From positions 62,001-126,000 of the forward strand of contig NZ_VNHX01000002.1 in NCBI RefSeq assembly GCF_008124885.1: a stretch of 64,000 nt of DNA, given 5' to 3'. Under the pieces are notes generated by a model that worked only from the letters and a program-made list of their open reading frames with translations, was not told the origin of the DNA and ran no database searches. The DNA comes from Sphingobacterium allocomposti. Lineage in GTDB: Bacteria > Bacteroidota > Bacteroidia > Sphingobacteriales > Sphingobacteriaceae. The position numbers and the translations under genes are program-made. Positions 1 to 7,410 of the stretch are shown in pieces (the first letter of the stretch is position 1; every line of letters begins with the position of its first letter).

Positions 1-194
1 CAGCGCTTTTTTCCAAGTCTCTAAACCGTTCTCTTGTGTCTTTTGTTCTACCAACTCTACGGCGTCGTAAAAAATAGAGTACGCGATAGATTTTTTACCA
101 TCGACCATCATATTGTTTACGAAACGCGTTACCTGAACATCATTAAACTTTGGATCAGGTAAAATGATTCTCTTTTTTGGTTTTGCTTTTCTCA
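1..194 (-). CDS. rpsG: 30S ribosomal protein S7 (partial, C-terminus outside window)
   Basis: The minus strand reads [17 protein letters not shown] from an ATG at 194, followed by [21 protein letters not shown], which is the conserved S7 N-terminus. S7 is the primary assembly protein of the 30S head and binds the 3' major domain of 16S rRNA. About 64 residues are visible; the rest lies beyond position 1. A GGAGGG stretch sits just upstream of the ATG, which is unusual for this phylum. It follows rpsL by 20 bp, the classical str operon order (rpsL-rpsG, probably then fusA). Confidence 0.95.
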
Positions 195-214
195 TTTTCT
201 TTCCCTCCGTTTAA

Positions 215-625
215 TTATTTCTTTTTACCTTTTGCAGGAGCAGCAGCTTGTCCTGGTTTAGGGCGTTTGGTTCCGTATTTAGAACGACGTTGGTTACGTC
301 CTGCAACACCTGATGTATCCAAAGCTCCACGAATGATGTGGTAACGAACTCCTGGTAAGTCTTTCACACGACCACCGCGGATTAACACGATAGAGTGTTC
401 CTGTAAGTTGTGGCCTTCACCCGGAATGTAGGCATTCACCTCTTTACCGTTTGTTAAGCGTACACGAGCCACTTTACGCATTGCTGAGTTTGGTTTTTTA
501 GGGGTAGTAGTGTATACACGAGTACACACGCCTCTTCGCTGTGGACATGAGTCCAACGCTGGAGATTTACTCTTATCTTCCAGAGCTACTCTACCTTTTC
601 TAACTAATTGTTGAATAGTAGGCAT
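215..625 (-). CDS. rpsL: 30S ribosomal protein S12
   Basis: This 136-residue protein carries the S12 signature [15 protein letters not shown] and the [16 protein letters not shown] block. S12 sits at the decoding centre of the 30S subunit and takes part in translational accuracy. Lys43 and Lys88, the positions where streptomycin-resistance substitutions usually occur, are both the wild-type lysine. The C-terminal tail ([13 protein letters not shown]) is basic and alanine-rich, normal for Bacteroidota. It is the first gene of the minus-strand str operon, and the promoter lies at about 676-683. Start at 625 fits the universal [13 protein letters not shown]-terminus. Confidence 0.98.
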   Translation of the reverse strand: MPTIQQLVRKGRVALEDKSKSPALDSCPQRRGVCTRVYTTTPKKPNSAMRKVARVRLTNGKEVNAYIPGEGHNLQEHSIVLIRGGRVKDLPGVRYHIIRGALDTSGVAGRNQRRSKYGTKRPKPGQAAAPAKGKKK

Positions 626-671
626 TTACCTGATTTTGTTTTTTTTAATTTGTTTAAAATTAATTTTTAAG

Positions 672-747
672 TCCGCAAAGATAAGTATAAAAAAATGAAC
701 TGTAAAGAGTTGGATGTTAAATTTTTTTTATTCCGTATCTTTGCGGA
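672..747. promoter_or_regulatory. Divergent, mirror-image promoters for rpsL (-) and the groES-like gene (+)
   Basis: TATCTTTG at 736-743 (plus) and its reverse complement CAAAGATA at 676-683 (minus) both match the Bacteroidota -7 consensus TAnnTTTG. The identity extends to a perfect 12-bp inverted repeat (TCCGCAAAGATA at 672-683, TATCTTTGCGGA at 736-747) separated by 52 bp. The plus copy is 24 bp before the ATG at 768; the minus copy is about 50 bp before rpsL. A possible -33 TTG for the plus promoter lies at 710-712. The pairing is seen directly; promoter function is inferred from the consensus. Confidence 0.7.
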
Positions 748-767
748 AAATATAACATAGTGCGTAT

Positions 768-1148
768 ATGAACTTAACATTGACAGAGGATAACAAGCTA
801 AAAAAGATCATTGTGGTGGGCGATCGGGTCTTGGTTAAGCCTATCGCTGGCGATGAACGTACAGAAAGCGGTCTGTACCTGCCGCCCGGCGTGCAGGAAA
901 AGGAAAAGGTGCAGCGGGGATATGTCATCAAAACAGGGCCGGGGTATGTTATGCCGGCGGTTTCCGACGAGAGTGAAGACTGGAAGCCGCGGGAAGAACA
1001 GGTTAAATATATACCGCTGCAGGCGCGGGAGGGCGATCTGGCACTTTTTCAGGCCGGCATGGCAACCGAACTGCAGTATGGGGGTGAAAAGTACTATATT
1101 ATGCCTCATCAGGCCATCTTGATGCTGGAAAGGGAAGAAGAGATATAG
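768..1148 (+). CDS. GroES-like (Cpn10 family) protein, stand-alone
   Basis: This 126-residue protein starts with a short extension and then follows the Cpn10 pattern: GDRVLVKPIAGDERTESGLYLPPG, the usual first strand and the stretch before the mobile loop, and near the end EKYYIMPHQAILMLE, matching the GroES C-terminal strand (normally YLIVRESDILAVI). It is about 30 residues longer than true GroES, with an insert at about 60-90 rich in charged residues. No groEL is adjacent, so it is likely the second, divergent GroES-like protein common in Bacteroidota rather than the GroEL partner. Divergent from rpsL with its own -7 element. Whether it binds GroEL is unknown. Confidence 0.8.
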   Translation: MNLTLTEDNKLKKIIVVGDRVLVKPIAGDERTESGLYLPPGVQEKEKVQRGYVIKTGPGYVMPAVSDESEDWKPREEQVKYIPLQAREGDLALFQAGMATELQYGGEKYYIMPHQAILMLEREEEI

Positions 1149-1240
1149 ACGGCGCTGCGGCCGCCGTTTCCCCAGAAAAGTACGTAAAAGAAAGCTGATC
1201 CCTGGAAGGACGATAAGGTGCAGACCGAAGGGGCGGTTAT

Positions 1241-1282
1241 GTCCCACTGCGCATGCGAATACACCGGCGTGCGCAGTGGGAC
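1241..1282. repeat. Strong inverted repeat between convergent genes
   Basis: GTCCCACTGCGCA (1241-1253) and TGCGCAGTGGGAC (1270-1282) form a perfect 13-bp inverted repeat around a 16-nt loop. It lies between the stop of the groES-like gene (1148) and the stop of rnr (1352). No T-tract follows on either strand, so it is not a textbook intrinsic terminator; it may be a REP-like palindrome or a transcript-end stabiliser. Confidence 0.6.
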
Positions 1283-1351
1283 AAACCTAATCGCGATCAT
1301 CTATTTTAAGGAACGGCTTTTCCTGTTTAGAAGGCTCCTGCGTGTGGCGGC

Positions 1352-3481
1352 TTATGATAACAATGTGAAATCAATCTGTCTTTTCTCCAGGTCTACCTTT
1401 TTTACCTTGATTTGAACCTCGTCTCCAAGCTGATATTTCTTCTTCTTACGTTGTCCTATGATCGCATAGTTTTTCTCATCCAGTGTGTAGAAGTCGTCCG
1501 TAATATCCCGTAGCCGTACCATCCCTTCACATTTGTTTTGTTCTATTTCGACGTACATGCCCCATTCGGTGACGCCCGATACGATACCTGTGTATTCTAC
1601 GCCGATCTGCTCCTGTAGGAATTCGGCTTGTTTGTATTTGATGGAGGCTCTTTCTGCCTCTGCGGCCTTTTTCTCCATTTGGGACGAGTGTTCTGCCATC
1701 TTTTCGTAGTGTTCGGCGTTAATTTTCTGACCTCCGTCGAGATAAAATTGTAGGAGGCGGTGCACCATCACATCCGGATAACGGCGGATAGGAGACGTGA
1801 AATGCGTATAATAGTCGAATGCCAGTCCATAATGGCTGGTGCTTTTTGTGGTGTAGATCGCTTTGGCCATGGATCGTACAGCGAGTGAGGTGAGTAGGTT
1901 CTGCTCCTTGCTGCCTTCAATCTTCGTCATCAATGCATTGAGTGATTTTGCTGTTTCCTTGTCGGTCTTGATGGATAGTTTGTGTCCAAAGCGGGATGCG
2001 AACTGAGAGAAAGTCGTTAAGGTCTCGGGGTTTGGTGTGTCGTGGAAGCGGTAGACAAATGTAAGTTTATTTTTTCCACGTCCCTGTTTTCCGATGTATT
2101 CAGCAACCTTCCGGTTGGCGAGCAGCATGAAGTCTTCAATCAGTTTATGTGCATCCTTTCTTACTTTGGTATACACGCCCAAAGGCTTACCATTTTCATC
2201 GAGGTGGAATTTAACCTCTTCACTCTCGAAACTGATTGCGCCATTTTTGAACTTCCGTTCGCGGAGAATGTATGCGAGCTCATTCAGTTTTAACAGGGCT
2301 TCCACGTGATCTCCCTCTCGGTTTTCTAAAACGTCCTGAGCTTCCTCATAAGTGAAGCGTCGGTCTGAGTTGATTATCGTTCTGCCGAACCATTGGTCAA
2401 GCACGTTGGCTTTATTGTCCATTTCGAAGACGGCTGAGAAGCACAATTTGTCTTCGTTCGGACGTAATGAGCAGACACCGTTGGATAGTCTCTCCGGAAG
2501 CATGGGTATAACGCGGTCCACCAGATATACGGACGTTCCCCGCTCGTATGCTTCCTTGTCCAGCAAAGAGTCCGGTGTCACATAATGAGAGACGTCGGCG
2601 ATGTGCACGCCGATTTCGTAGTTTCCGTTGTCCAGCTGCTGGAAAGATATAGCGTCATCAAAGTCTTTGGCGTCGAAAGGGTCTATTGTAAATGTCAGGA
2701 TGTCACGGAAGTCCCGCCTTTTGCTGATTTCCTCTGCGGGGATTTTGTCGGGGATGGCATTCGCTTCGTCTTCGACTTCTTTCGGGAACGAAAGTGGGAA
2801 TCCGAAATCCGCAAGGATGGCGTTCATTTCGGTATTGTTCTCTCCCTTTTTGCCGAGAATGTCTTTTACGGTACCTATCGGGTTTTTTGCATTCTTTGGC
2901 CACTCGGTGATTGACACAACTACTTTCTCTCCGTTTTTAGCTCCGTTCAGGTTGTCGAGCGGAATGAAGATGTCGTGTATCATCTTTCGGTCGTCGGCCA
3001 AAAAGAAGGCGTAGGATTTGGAGATGTCTATGGTTCCTGTAAAATCCGTTTTGGCCCGCTGTACAATTTCGACAACTTCTCCTTCTCGTTTACGTCCTTT
3101 TTTTCGTTCGTATACGTGCACTTTTACGATGTCGTTGTGCAGCGCTTGCCGGAGCTTCCGTGGGGCTATATAGATGTCGGTTTCGAATTCGTCGTCAGGA
3201 ACAACATAAGCGGAACCATCGGCGGTCATGTCTACTTTGCCTGTGATGTATACGTTAAGTTGGCGGAGCTTAAACTTTCCGCGTTCCACCTGCAGGAACT
3301 TGCCGGATTTAGATTCGTCTGTAAGAATGTCGGCTATGGCCACTTTGGAGTCCGCATCTGTTAGGTTCAGTTTCGCCGCCACCTGTTTGTAGTTTAATGG
3401 GGCGTTTTTGGATTTCTCAAATATGTCGACGATAAGCTGTGTTAATACGTCTTTGTAGGGATTTTCTTTTCGTTGTTTCAT
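1352..3481 (-). CDS. rnr: Ribonuclease R
   Basis: A 709-residue 3'-to-5' exoribonuclease of the RNase II/R family. The N-terminus is a winged-helix-like region (about 1-75) followed by two cold-shock domains. The RNB catalytic domain contains DPFDAKDFDDA at about 267-277, whose aspartates bind Mg2+. A C-terminal S1 domain (about 625-700) includes GIVSGVTEWGMYVEIE. It degrades structured RNA, including rRNA and mRNA decay intermediates. I chose the ATG at 3481 (MKQRKENPYKD); the open frame extends 43 codons further upstream, but that stretch has no family similarity. Downstream of fur on the same strand, separated by 528 bp, so probably its own transcription unit. Confidence 0.93.
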   Translation of the reverse strand: MKQRKENPYKDVLTQLIVDIFEKSKNAPLNYKQVAAKLNLTDADSKVAIADILTDESKSGKFLQVERGKFKLRQLNVYITGKVDMTADGSAYVVPDDEFETDIYIAPRKLRQALHNDIVKVHVYERKKGRKREGEVVEIVQRAKTDFTGTIDISKSYAFFLADDRKMIHDIFIPLDNLNGAKNGEKVVVSITEWPKNAKNPIGTVKDILGKKGENNTEMNAILADFGFPLSFPKEVEDEANAIPDKIPAEEISKRRDFRDILTFTIDPFDAKDFDDAISFQQLDNGNYEIGVHIADVSHYVTPDSLLDKEAYERGTSVYLVDRVIPMLPERLSNGVCSLRPNEDKLCFSAVFEMDNKANVLDQWFGRTIINSDRRFTYEEAQDVLENREGDHVEALLKLNELAYILRERKFKNGAISFESEEVKFHLDENGKPLGVYTKVRKDAHKLIEDFMLLANRKVAEYIGKQGRGKNKLTFVYRFHDTPNPETLTTFSQFASRFGHKLSIKTDKETAKSLNALMTKIEGSKEQNLLTSLAVRSMAKAIYTTKSTSHYGLAFDYYTHFTSPIRRYPDVMVHRLLQFYLDGGQKINAEHYEKMAEHSSQMEKKAAEAERASIKYKQAEFLQEQIGVEYTGIVSGVTEWGMYVEIEQNKCEGMVRLRDITDDFYTLDEKNYAIIGQRKKKKYQLGDEVQIKVKKVDLEKRQIDFTLLS

Positions 3482-3951
3482 GTGTGTTCGTTTAACTTCC
3501 GGCGGCCGTATGGAGGACTGTATTAGCACATAAAAAATGTACAGGTCTTCCTGGCGGTCTAAAGAGGAGGGGAGCCAATGGTGCACCGCGCATCGGGTAA
3601 CACCCTCCATATATAATTAACTAAGATACTAAAAAAATGTTCGATTCTGGCAGAAATCAACCCTTGCTCAGGTTATAAATGTAAATGGTCTATTTTTTAT
3701 TTATTTTAGCTATTTTATTTATCTCATATACATTGATATATATTATTTATAGCTAAAATAGTATGAGGGGAAAAGGGGATTTAAAGTCCCAACGGTGCCA
3801 TTTGGGCTTGTTTCGTTCTTTATGCTAAAATTATAAATATGTATCTTATGTTTTGTTTACTGTTGTTAATTTATTAATTATCAGATTTTTCTTTTTTTAA
3901 AGCTAAAATATGTATCGATTTTTGTATTGTTTTTTAGCGGGGTGAAATGCC
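3482..3951. other. AT-rich intergenic region upstream of rnr
   Basis: No gene was found. From about 3640 to 3950 the sequence is much richer in A+T than the flanking genes. It holds a perfect 12-bp inverted repeat (TATTTTAGCTAT at 3702-3713, ATAGCTAAAATA at 3749-3760) with a 35-bp spacer, and the related word GCTAAAAT recurs at 3824 and 3902, each followed by TATGTATC-like sequence. The rnr promoter must lie here, but no element matching TAnnTTTG exactly was seen on the minus strand (closest TATCTTAG at 3621-3628). Confidence 0.5.
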
Positions 3952-3979
3952 AAAAAAAACGCTTCCTTGTGGGAAGCGT
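3952..3979 (-). terminator. Intrinsic terminator of the fur-family gene
   Basis: ACGCTTCC (3959-3966) pairs with GGAAGCGT (3972-3979) around a 5-nt loop; on the minus strand the stem is followed by a run of eight T. It lies 31 bp beyond the stop codon of the Fur-family gene, which ends at 4010. Confidence 0.85.
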
Positions 3980-4009
3980 CGGGATGTAGATATCTTTAAC
4001 GTATACCGC

Positions 4010-4459
4010 TTATTTTTGTGCCTTCTGGCAATGGGCGCATAGGCCAACAGCGTTAAGTGCGATGGCATGCAGTGTAAAATCAGGCGGTAGCCCGATCTTT
4101 GGCAAACTCACCTCATCGAGGCAATAGACGCTATTGCATACCGAGCAGATAAAATGTACGTGTTGATCGTGGTGATGATTTTCCGTACAGTCTGCCGTAC
4201 AGATGGCATAGGTCGCCGTCCCATGCAAGTCGAAGATTTTGTGCACTATTCCCTTTTCCTCGAAACTCGAAAGTATCCTGTATAAAGTCACCCTGTCAAT
4301 ATCCTTTCCGACAATTTTCTCTAAATCCGGTTGGGATATGGCTGCATCTTTTTGCGTTATCTCTGTTAAAACACGCAGTCTGTGCGGCGTGACTTTTAGT
4401 CCGTTCTCCCGAAGTAGCTTACCGAAATCTCGGCTTTTCTGTAAAGTTTCGCTTACCAT
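4010..4459 (-). CDS. Fur-family metal-dependent transcriptional regulator
   Basis: This 149-residue protein has the two Fur domains: an N-terminal winged helix (about 10-85, with TPHRLRVL and VTLYRILSSFEEKG) and a C-terminal dimerisation/metal domain. Metal-site candidates are the His cluster HHHDQHVHF at 95-103 and two CxxC pairs, CSVC at 105-108 and CAHC at 141-144, which form the structural zinc site. Whether it senses Fe (Fur), Zn (Zur) or peroxide (PerR) cannot be told from the sequence; the short form with a shifted His cluster is Zur-like. Monocistronic, with a terminator just downstream. A Fur-box-like palindrome occurs at 5580-5592 and the haem locus lies further along, but a link is only inference. 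Confidence 0.88.
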   Translation of the reverse strand: MVSETLQKSRDFGKLLRENGLKVTPHRLRVLTEITQKDAAISQPDLEKIVGKDIDRVTLYRILSSFEEKGIVHKIFDLHGTATYAICTADCTENHHHDQHVHFICSVCNSVYCLDEVSLPKIGLPPDFTLHAIALNAVGLCAHCQKAQK

Positions 4460-4555
4460 GATAGATGTAAAATTACGGAAAATTTAACAAAACTTCGAAT
4501 TGGCAGGAAGCCTCTTTCTAGTAGCTACGTCCGGCGATCACTTCCACGGCGGCAT

Positions 4556-4586
4556 AAAAAAACTCCTTAGCGATGAAGCTAAGGAG
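4556..4586 (-). terminator. Intrinsic terminator of the transaldolase gene
   Basis: CTCCTTAGC (4563-4571) pairs perfectly with GCTAAGGAG (4578-4586) around a 6-nt loop; on the minus strand a run of seven T follows (4556-4562). It lies 30 bp past the stop at 4616. Confidence 0.9.
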
Positions 4587-4615
4587 CGTTATTTACGTTC
4601 GGATTCTTTAGATTC

Positions 4616-5275
4616 CTATTTGCCCGCGGCCTTCGCGTGGTCGGCCAGGAATTGGGCAAGTCCGCTGTCAGTTAACGGATGTTTCAGCAAAGATAATATA
4701 GCCGATAGCGGACCTGTCATCACATCTGCTCCGATCTTGGCACAGCCTAAAATGTGGGCACTGTGACGAACGGATGCCGCCAAAATCTCTGTTTTAAACC
4801 CGTAATTGTCGTAAATCAAGCGGATTTCCTCGATCAGTCCGAGTCCGTCAACCGAGATGTCATCCAAACGGCCGATAAATGGAGACACATACGTTGCGCC
4901 AGCTTTCGCCGCCAACAGAGCTTGACCTGCCGAGAAGACGAGCGTGCAATTTGTCTTGATACCTTTTTGGCTAAAGTATTTAATAGCTTTTACGCCGTCT
5001 TTAACCATTGGAACTTTCACGACGATCCGTGGATGAAGCGCAGCCAGTGCTTCTCCTTCTTTTATAATGCCTTCGTAATCCGTCGAGATAACTTCGGCGC
5101 TCACATCTCCATCTACAATTTCGCAGATCGCTTTGTAATGGTTCAATACATTTTCGTCGCCGCTGATCCCCTCTTTAGCCATTAAACTGGGGTTAGTCGT
5201 AACGCCGTCGAGAACGCCTAGATCTTGTGCTTCTTTGATTTGAGCTAGGTTTGCTGTATCAATAAAAAATTTCAT
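4616..5275 (-). CDS. Transaldolase / fructose-6-phosphate aldolase-like
   Basis: The 219-residue length and the start [20 protein letters not shown], followed by [14 protein letters not shown], are typical of the small transaldolase subfamily (TalC/MipB/FSA). The Schiff-base lysine lies in [12 protein letters not shown] cytosolic (beta/alpha)8 enzyme of the non-oxidative pentose phosphate pathway or a related aldol reaction; small family members may have either activity, so I leave the symbol open. The frame is open upstream to 5383, but the family N-terminus and a promoter element at 5341-5348 within that extension favour the ATG at 5275. Monocistronic. Confidence 0.92.
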   Translation of the reverse strand: MKFFIDTANLAQIKEAQDLGVLDGVTTNPSLMAKEGISGDENVLNHYKAICEIVDGDVSAEVISTDYEGIIKEGEALAALHPRIVVKVPMVKDGVKAIKYFSQKGIKTNCTLVFSAGQALLAAKAGATYVSPFIGRLDDISVDGLGLIEEIRLIYDNYGFKTEILAASVRHSAHILGCAKIGADVMTGPLSAILSLLKHPLTDSGLAQFLADHAKAAGK

Positions 5276-5340
5276 GTTTGATAGGGTGCTATATGGTAAT
5301 TTAAAAAGATTTCTAAAACATAACATAGTTATTTCCGTTA

Positions 5341-5348
5341 CAAAAGTA
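5341..5348 (-). promoter_or_regulatory. Candidate -7 element for the transaldolase gene
   Basis: CAAAAGTA on the plus strand reads TACTTTTG on the minus strand, matching TAnnTTTG, 66 bp upstream of the ATG at 5275. No clear -33 TTTG was seen at the expected distance. Confidence 0.5.
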
Positions 5349-5579
5349 GCTATATTATTTTTATAAGTGAACTCGTAGTGCATTATAAGCGCTCAAATTG
5401 TTAGACGGTACGGCACGATCCGTGGGAGCGTGCTCGACGCGCTCGGTCCGATGACAACCATTGTTACAGCTTGTAATTCTGGAGCTTATATTTTTACGGA
5501 GCAGAATGAGGCAGGTCCACGGTAAGTGACATACGGACAGGTATGTATTGCGGGGAGTAAAAGTGTTCATTCATTAGGT

Positions 5580-5617
5580 TTATCATTGATAATCATATGG
5601 GATATTCGTTACTTTTG
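5580..5617 (+). promoter_or_regulatory. Candidate promoter with overlapping Fur-box-like palindrome
   Basis: TACTTTTG at 5610-5617 matches TAnnTTTG and a TTG at 5586-5588 lies 21 bp upstream, the expected -33 spacing. The palindrome TTATCATTGATAA (5580-5592, 6-1-6 perfect arms), followed by TCAT, overlaps the -33 element. It resembles half of a Fur box (GATAAT units). The position would allow repression by a Fur-type protein. The elements are seen; regulation is inferred. Confidence 0.45.
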
Positions 5618-5721
5618 TTGTGGCAATCATTCGTGGTCTGCCCTTTTCATAAGTTCAATGGTCGGTTCAACCACGGATGTTTTATTCTTATCGAGTCTGA
5701 TCAAAACATTTTGTCTTCCTG

Positions 5722-6942
5722 ATGGATATATTCAGATCCCTTTCTTACCCCAACTTTCGTCTGCATGTCATCGGCCAGTCGATCTCGCTGTTGGGTACCT
5801 GGATGCAGAGGGTCGCGATTAGCTGGCTGGTCTATGAGATGACGGGATCGGTCTTCTGGCTTGGCTTTGTACAGTTCATCTCGCTCTTACCATCCTTGGT
5901 GCTTTCTCCTTTTATTGGGTCGTTTGTTGATCGCCATAAAAAATATAAGCTGGTTTTGGCTACGCAGATAGGGTTAATGATTCAGGCGGGTATTTTAACG
6001 TTAGTAGTCGGTCTAAGGTGGGAGAGCGTTCTGCTGCTTTCCCTTTTAGGGTTCCTCCAGGGTATAATTAACGCATTCGACGTGCTGGGGCGGCAGTCTT
6101 TACTCGTCTCGTTGGTAGACAAAAAAAGTGATCTTCCGAATGCCATCGCGCTCAATTCATCGATATTCAATGCCGCTAGAATGGTGGGGCCGGCAATCGG
6201 CGGCATCTTGTTAACAGCCTATGGTGAATTTGTCTGTTTTGGGGTGAATTTTATCAGTTTCATTCCTGTAATAATATGTCTTCTGTTGATGCGGGTAAAG
6301 GAGGACCGAGCTAAGCTGACGAAGGAGAGTAATTGGGATGGGCTTGTAGAAGGTTTTAGTTACCTACGGAGATCTCCTCATATTGCTTCGTTGGTGATTG
6401 TCCTTAGTTTTTCCAGTCTATTGGTGATCCCCTATACATCGCTGCTACCGGCCGTTGCGAAAGATCTTTTCTCGGGCGATGAATCTACGTTTTCCTGGTT
6501 CGAAAGCGCTGCGGGCCTTGGCGCGATGATCGGAGCTATTAACATGGCCAGCATTAAAACCGGACAAAATCTACGTTATCGGGTTTTGTTTTCAGCGTTT
6601 ATGATGGGGGCGTCGCTGGTGCTGTTAGCGTATGCGCACTTCCTTCCTTCGGCGTTGCTGTTCACTGCAATGGTCTCCTTCTCCATGATGATGCAAAACT
6701 CGTCGATCAATACCTACATCCAGACGCATGCCGTTCCCAGCTATAGGGCGCGGGCTATGAGCTATTACGTGACGGCATTTCAGGGTGTAGCGCCGATAGG
6801 GGCCTTATTAACCGGTGCTTTAGCAGAGTCTATTGGTCTAAAAGCCACGCTGTATACCATGGGCGGATTGGGAATAGCAATCGCGCTTAGCTTCTATACG
6901 TACCTGCGGCTGCATATACACCGTCGTCTATTTAAGTTTTAG
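5722..6942 (+). CDS. MFS transporter, EntS/MFS_3 type
   Basis: This 406-residue inner-membrane protein has about 12 hydrophobic segments. The start MDIFRSLSYPNFRLHVIGQSISLLGTWMQ and the loop-2/3 motif GSFVDRHKKYKLVL are typical of the MFS_3 group (enterobactin exporter EntS-like). VGPAIGG in TM5 is the drug/proton antiporter motif C region. Substrate is unknown; siderophore or drug export is the family expectation. The stop overlaps the convergent protease gene by 15 bp. A Fur-box-like palindrome in its promoter would fit a siderophore exporter, but no siderophore biosynthesis genes are seen nearby. Confidence 0.82.
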   Translation: MDIFRSLSYPNFRLHVIGQSISLLGTWMQRVAISWLVYEMTGSVFWLGFVQFISLLPSLVLSPFIGSFVDRHKKYKLVLATQIGLMIQAGILTLVVGLRWESVLLLSLLGFLQGIINAFDVLGRQSLLVSLVDKKSDLPNAIALNSSIFNAARMVGPAIGGILLTAYGEFVCFGVNFISFIPVIICLLLMRVKEDRAKLTKESNWDGLVEGFSYLRRSPHIASLVIVLSFSSLLVIPYTSLLPAVAKDLFSGDESTFSWFESAAGLGAMIGAINMASIKTGQNLRYRVLFSAFMMGASLVLLAYAHFLPSALLFTAMVSFSMMMQNSSINTYIQTHAVPSYRARAMSYYVTAFQGVAPIGALLTGALAESIGLKATLYTMGGLGIAIALSFYTYLRLHIHRRLFKF

Positions 6943-7371
6943 TGGTCTGTCCCGTAGGGTGAGGCTTTGTTTCCTATAGTCTATCCGTGCTCCAAAGGTA
7001 TGGAGAATATCGCCGCCTAGCACGCCGACTACCGGTGCCAACTGCATCTGCTCATACGCATAGTTGATTGAGCTTAGGTCCAATACAGCAACAGGGTAAT
7101 TCTGTCGTTGCCAACGTCCGATCTTTAACAGCGGAATATCTAATATGAAGCTCTGCATAGAATTGGTGCCGAGCCCGCTGGAGAGGATGTCGGTGCTTTG
7201 AAACTGTTCTTCGGGAATCCCGGCGTTTAGTAAGGTGTTTTTGTCGAGTACCGTTTTCGAGGCCCCTGTATCGACGACCATCTTAAAGTCGCGATCAAAC
7301 AGGTTGGCCTCAATCAGGATGTGGTAACCATCACCTTGTAGGTTTAATACGTCAAAAGATATTTTTTGCAT
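6928..7371 (-). CDS. Retropepsin-like aspartic protease (clan AA)
   Basis: This 147-residue protein has one DTG active-site triad in MVVDTGASKTVLD (34-36) and, later, VGVLGGDILHTFGARIDY, matching the ILG-D helix-flap pattern of single-domain retropepsins. Such proteins act as homodimers, each giving one aspartate. No signal peptide or membrane segment is seen, so it is probably cytosolic. Physiological substrate unknown. Its 3' end overlaps the stop of the convergent MFS gene by 15 bp. It is followed upstream by mdh, also on the minus strand and 39 bp away, so the two may be cotranscribed. Confidence 0.82.
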   Translation of the reverse strand: MQKISFDVLNLQGDGYHILIEANLFDRDFKMVVDTGASKTVLDKNTLLNAGIPEEQFQSTDILSSGLGTNSMQSFILDIPLLKIGRWQRQNYPVAVLDLSSINYAYEQMQLAPVVGVLGGDILHTFGARIDYRKQSLTLRDRPLKLK

Positions 7372-7410
7372 GGGTTCAAAGATAAGATAAACCCATGCAA
7401 AAAGTAGGCG

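Larger units (their letters stand above)
5276..5721. other. Intergenic region between tal and the MFS gene
   Basis: Carries the tal promoter (5341-5348) and the MFS promoter (5586-5617). The part 5400-5460 contains REP-like text (GATCCGTGGGAGCG, GCGCTCGGTCCGATGACA) with no clear pairing partner. Short open frames here have no recognisable content. Confidence 0.5.

Noticed and set aside
798-1247. Long minus frame opposite the GroES-like gene
   Set aside because: Shadow of the real plus-strand gene, which has clear Cpn10 motifs.
3482-3610. 43-codon N-terminal extension of the RNase R frame
   Set aside because: No family similarity; MKQRKENPYKD at 3481 begins the conserved part.
4010-4459. Calling the Fur-family gene zur or perR
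   Set aside because: The sequence gives the family and zinc-site Cys pairs, but not the sensed metal.
5276-5383. N-terminal extension of the transaldolase frame
   Set aside because: It spans the candidate -7 element at 5341-5348 and the family starts MKFFIDTAN.
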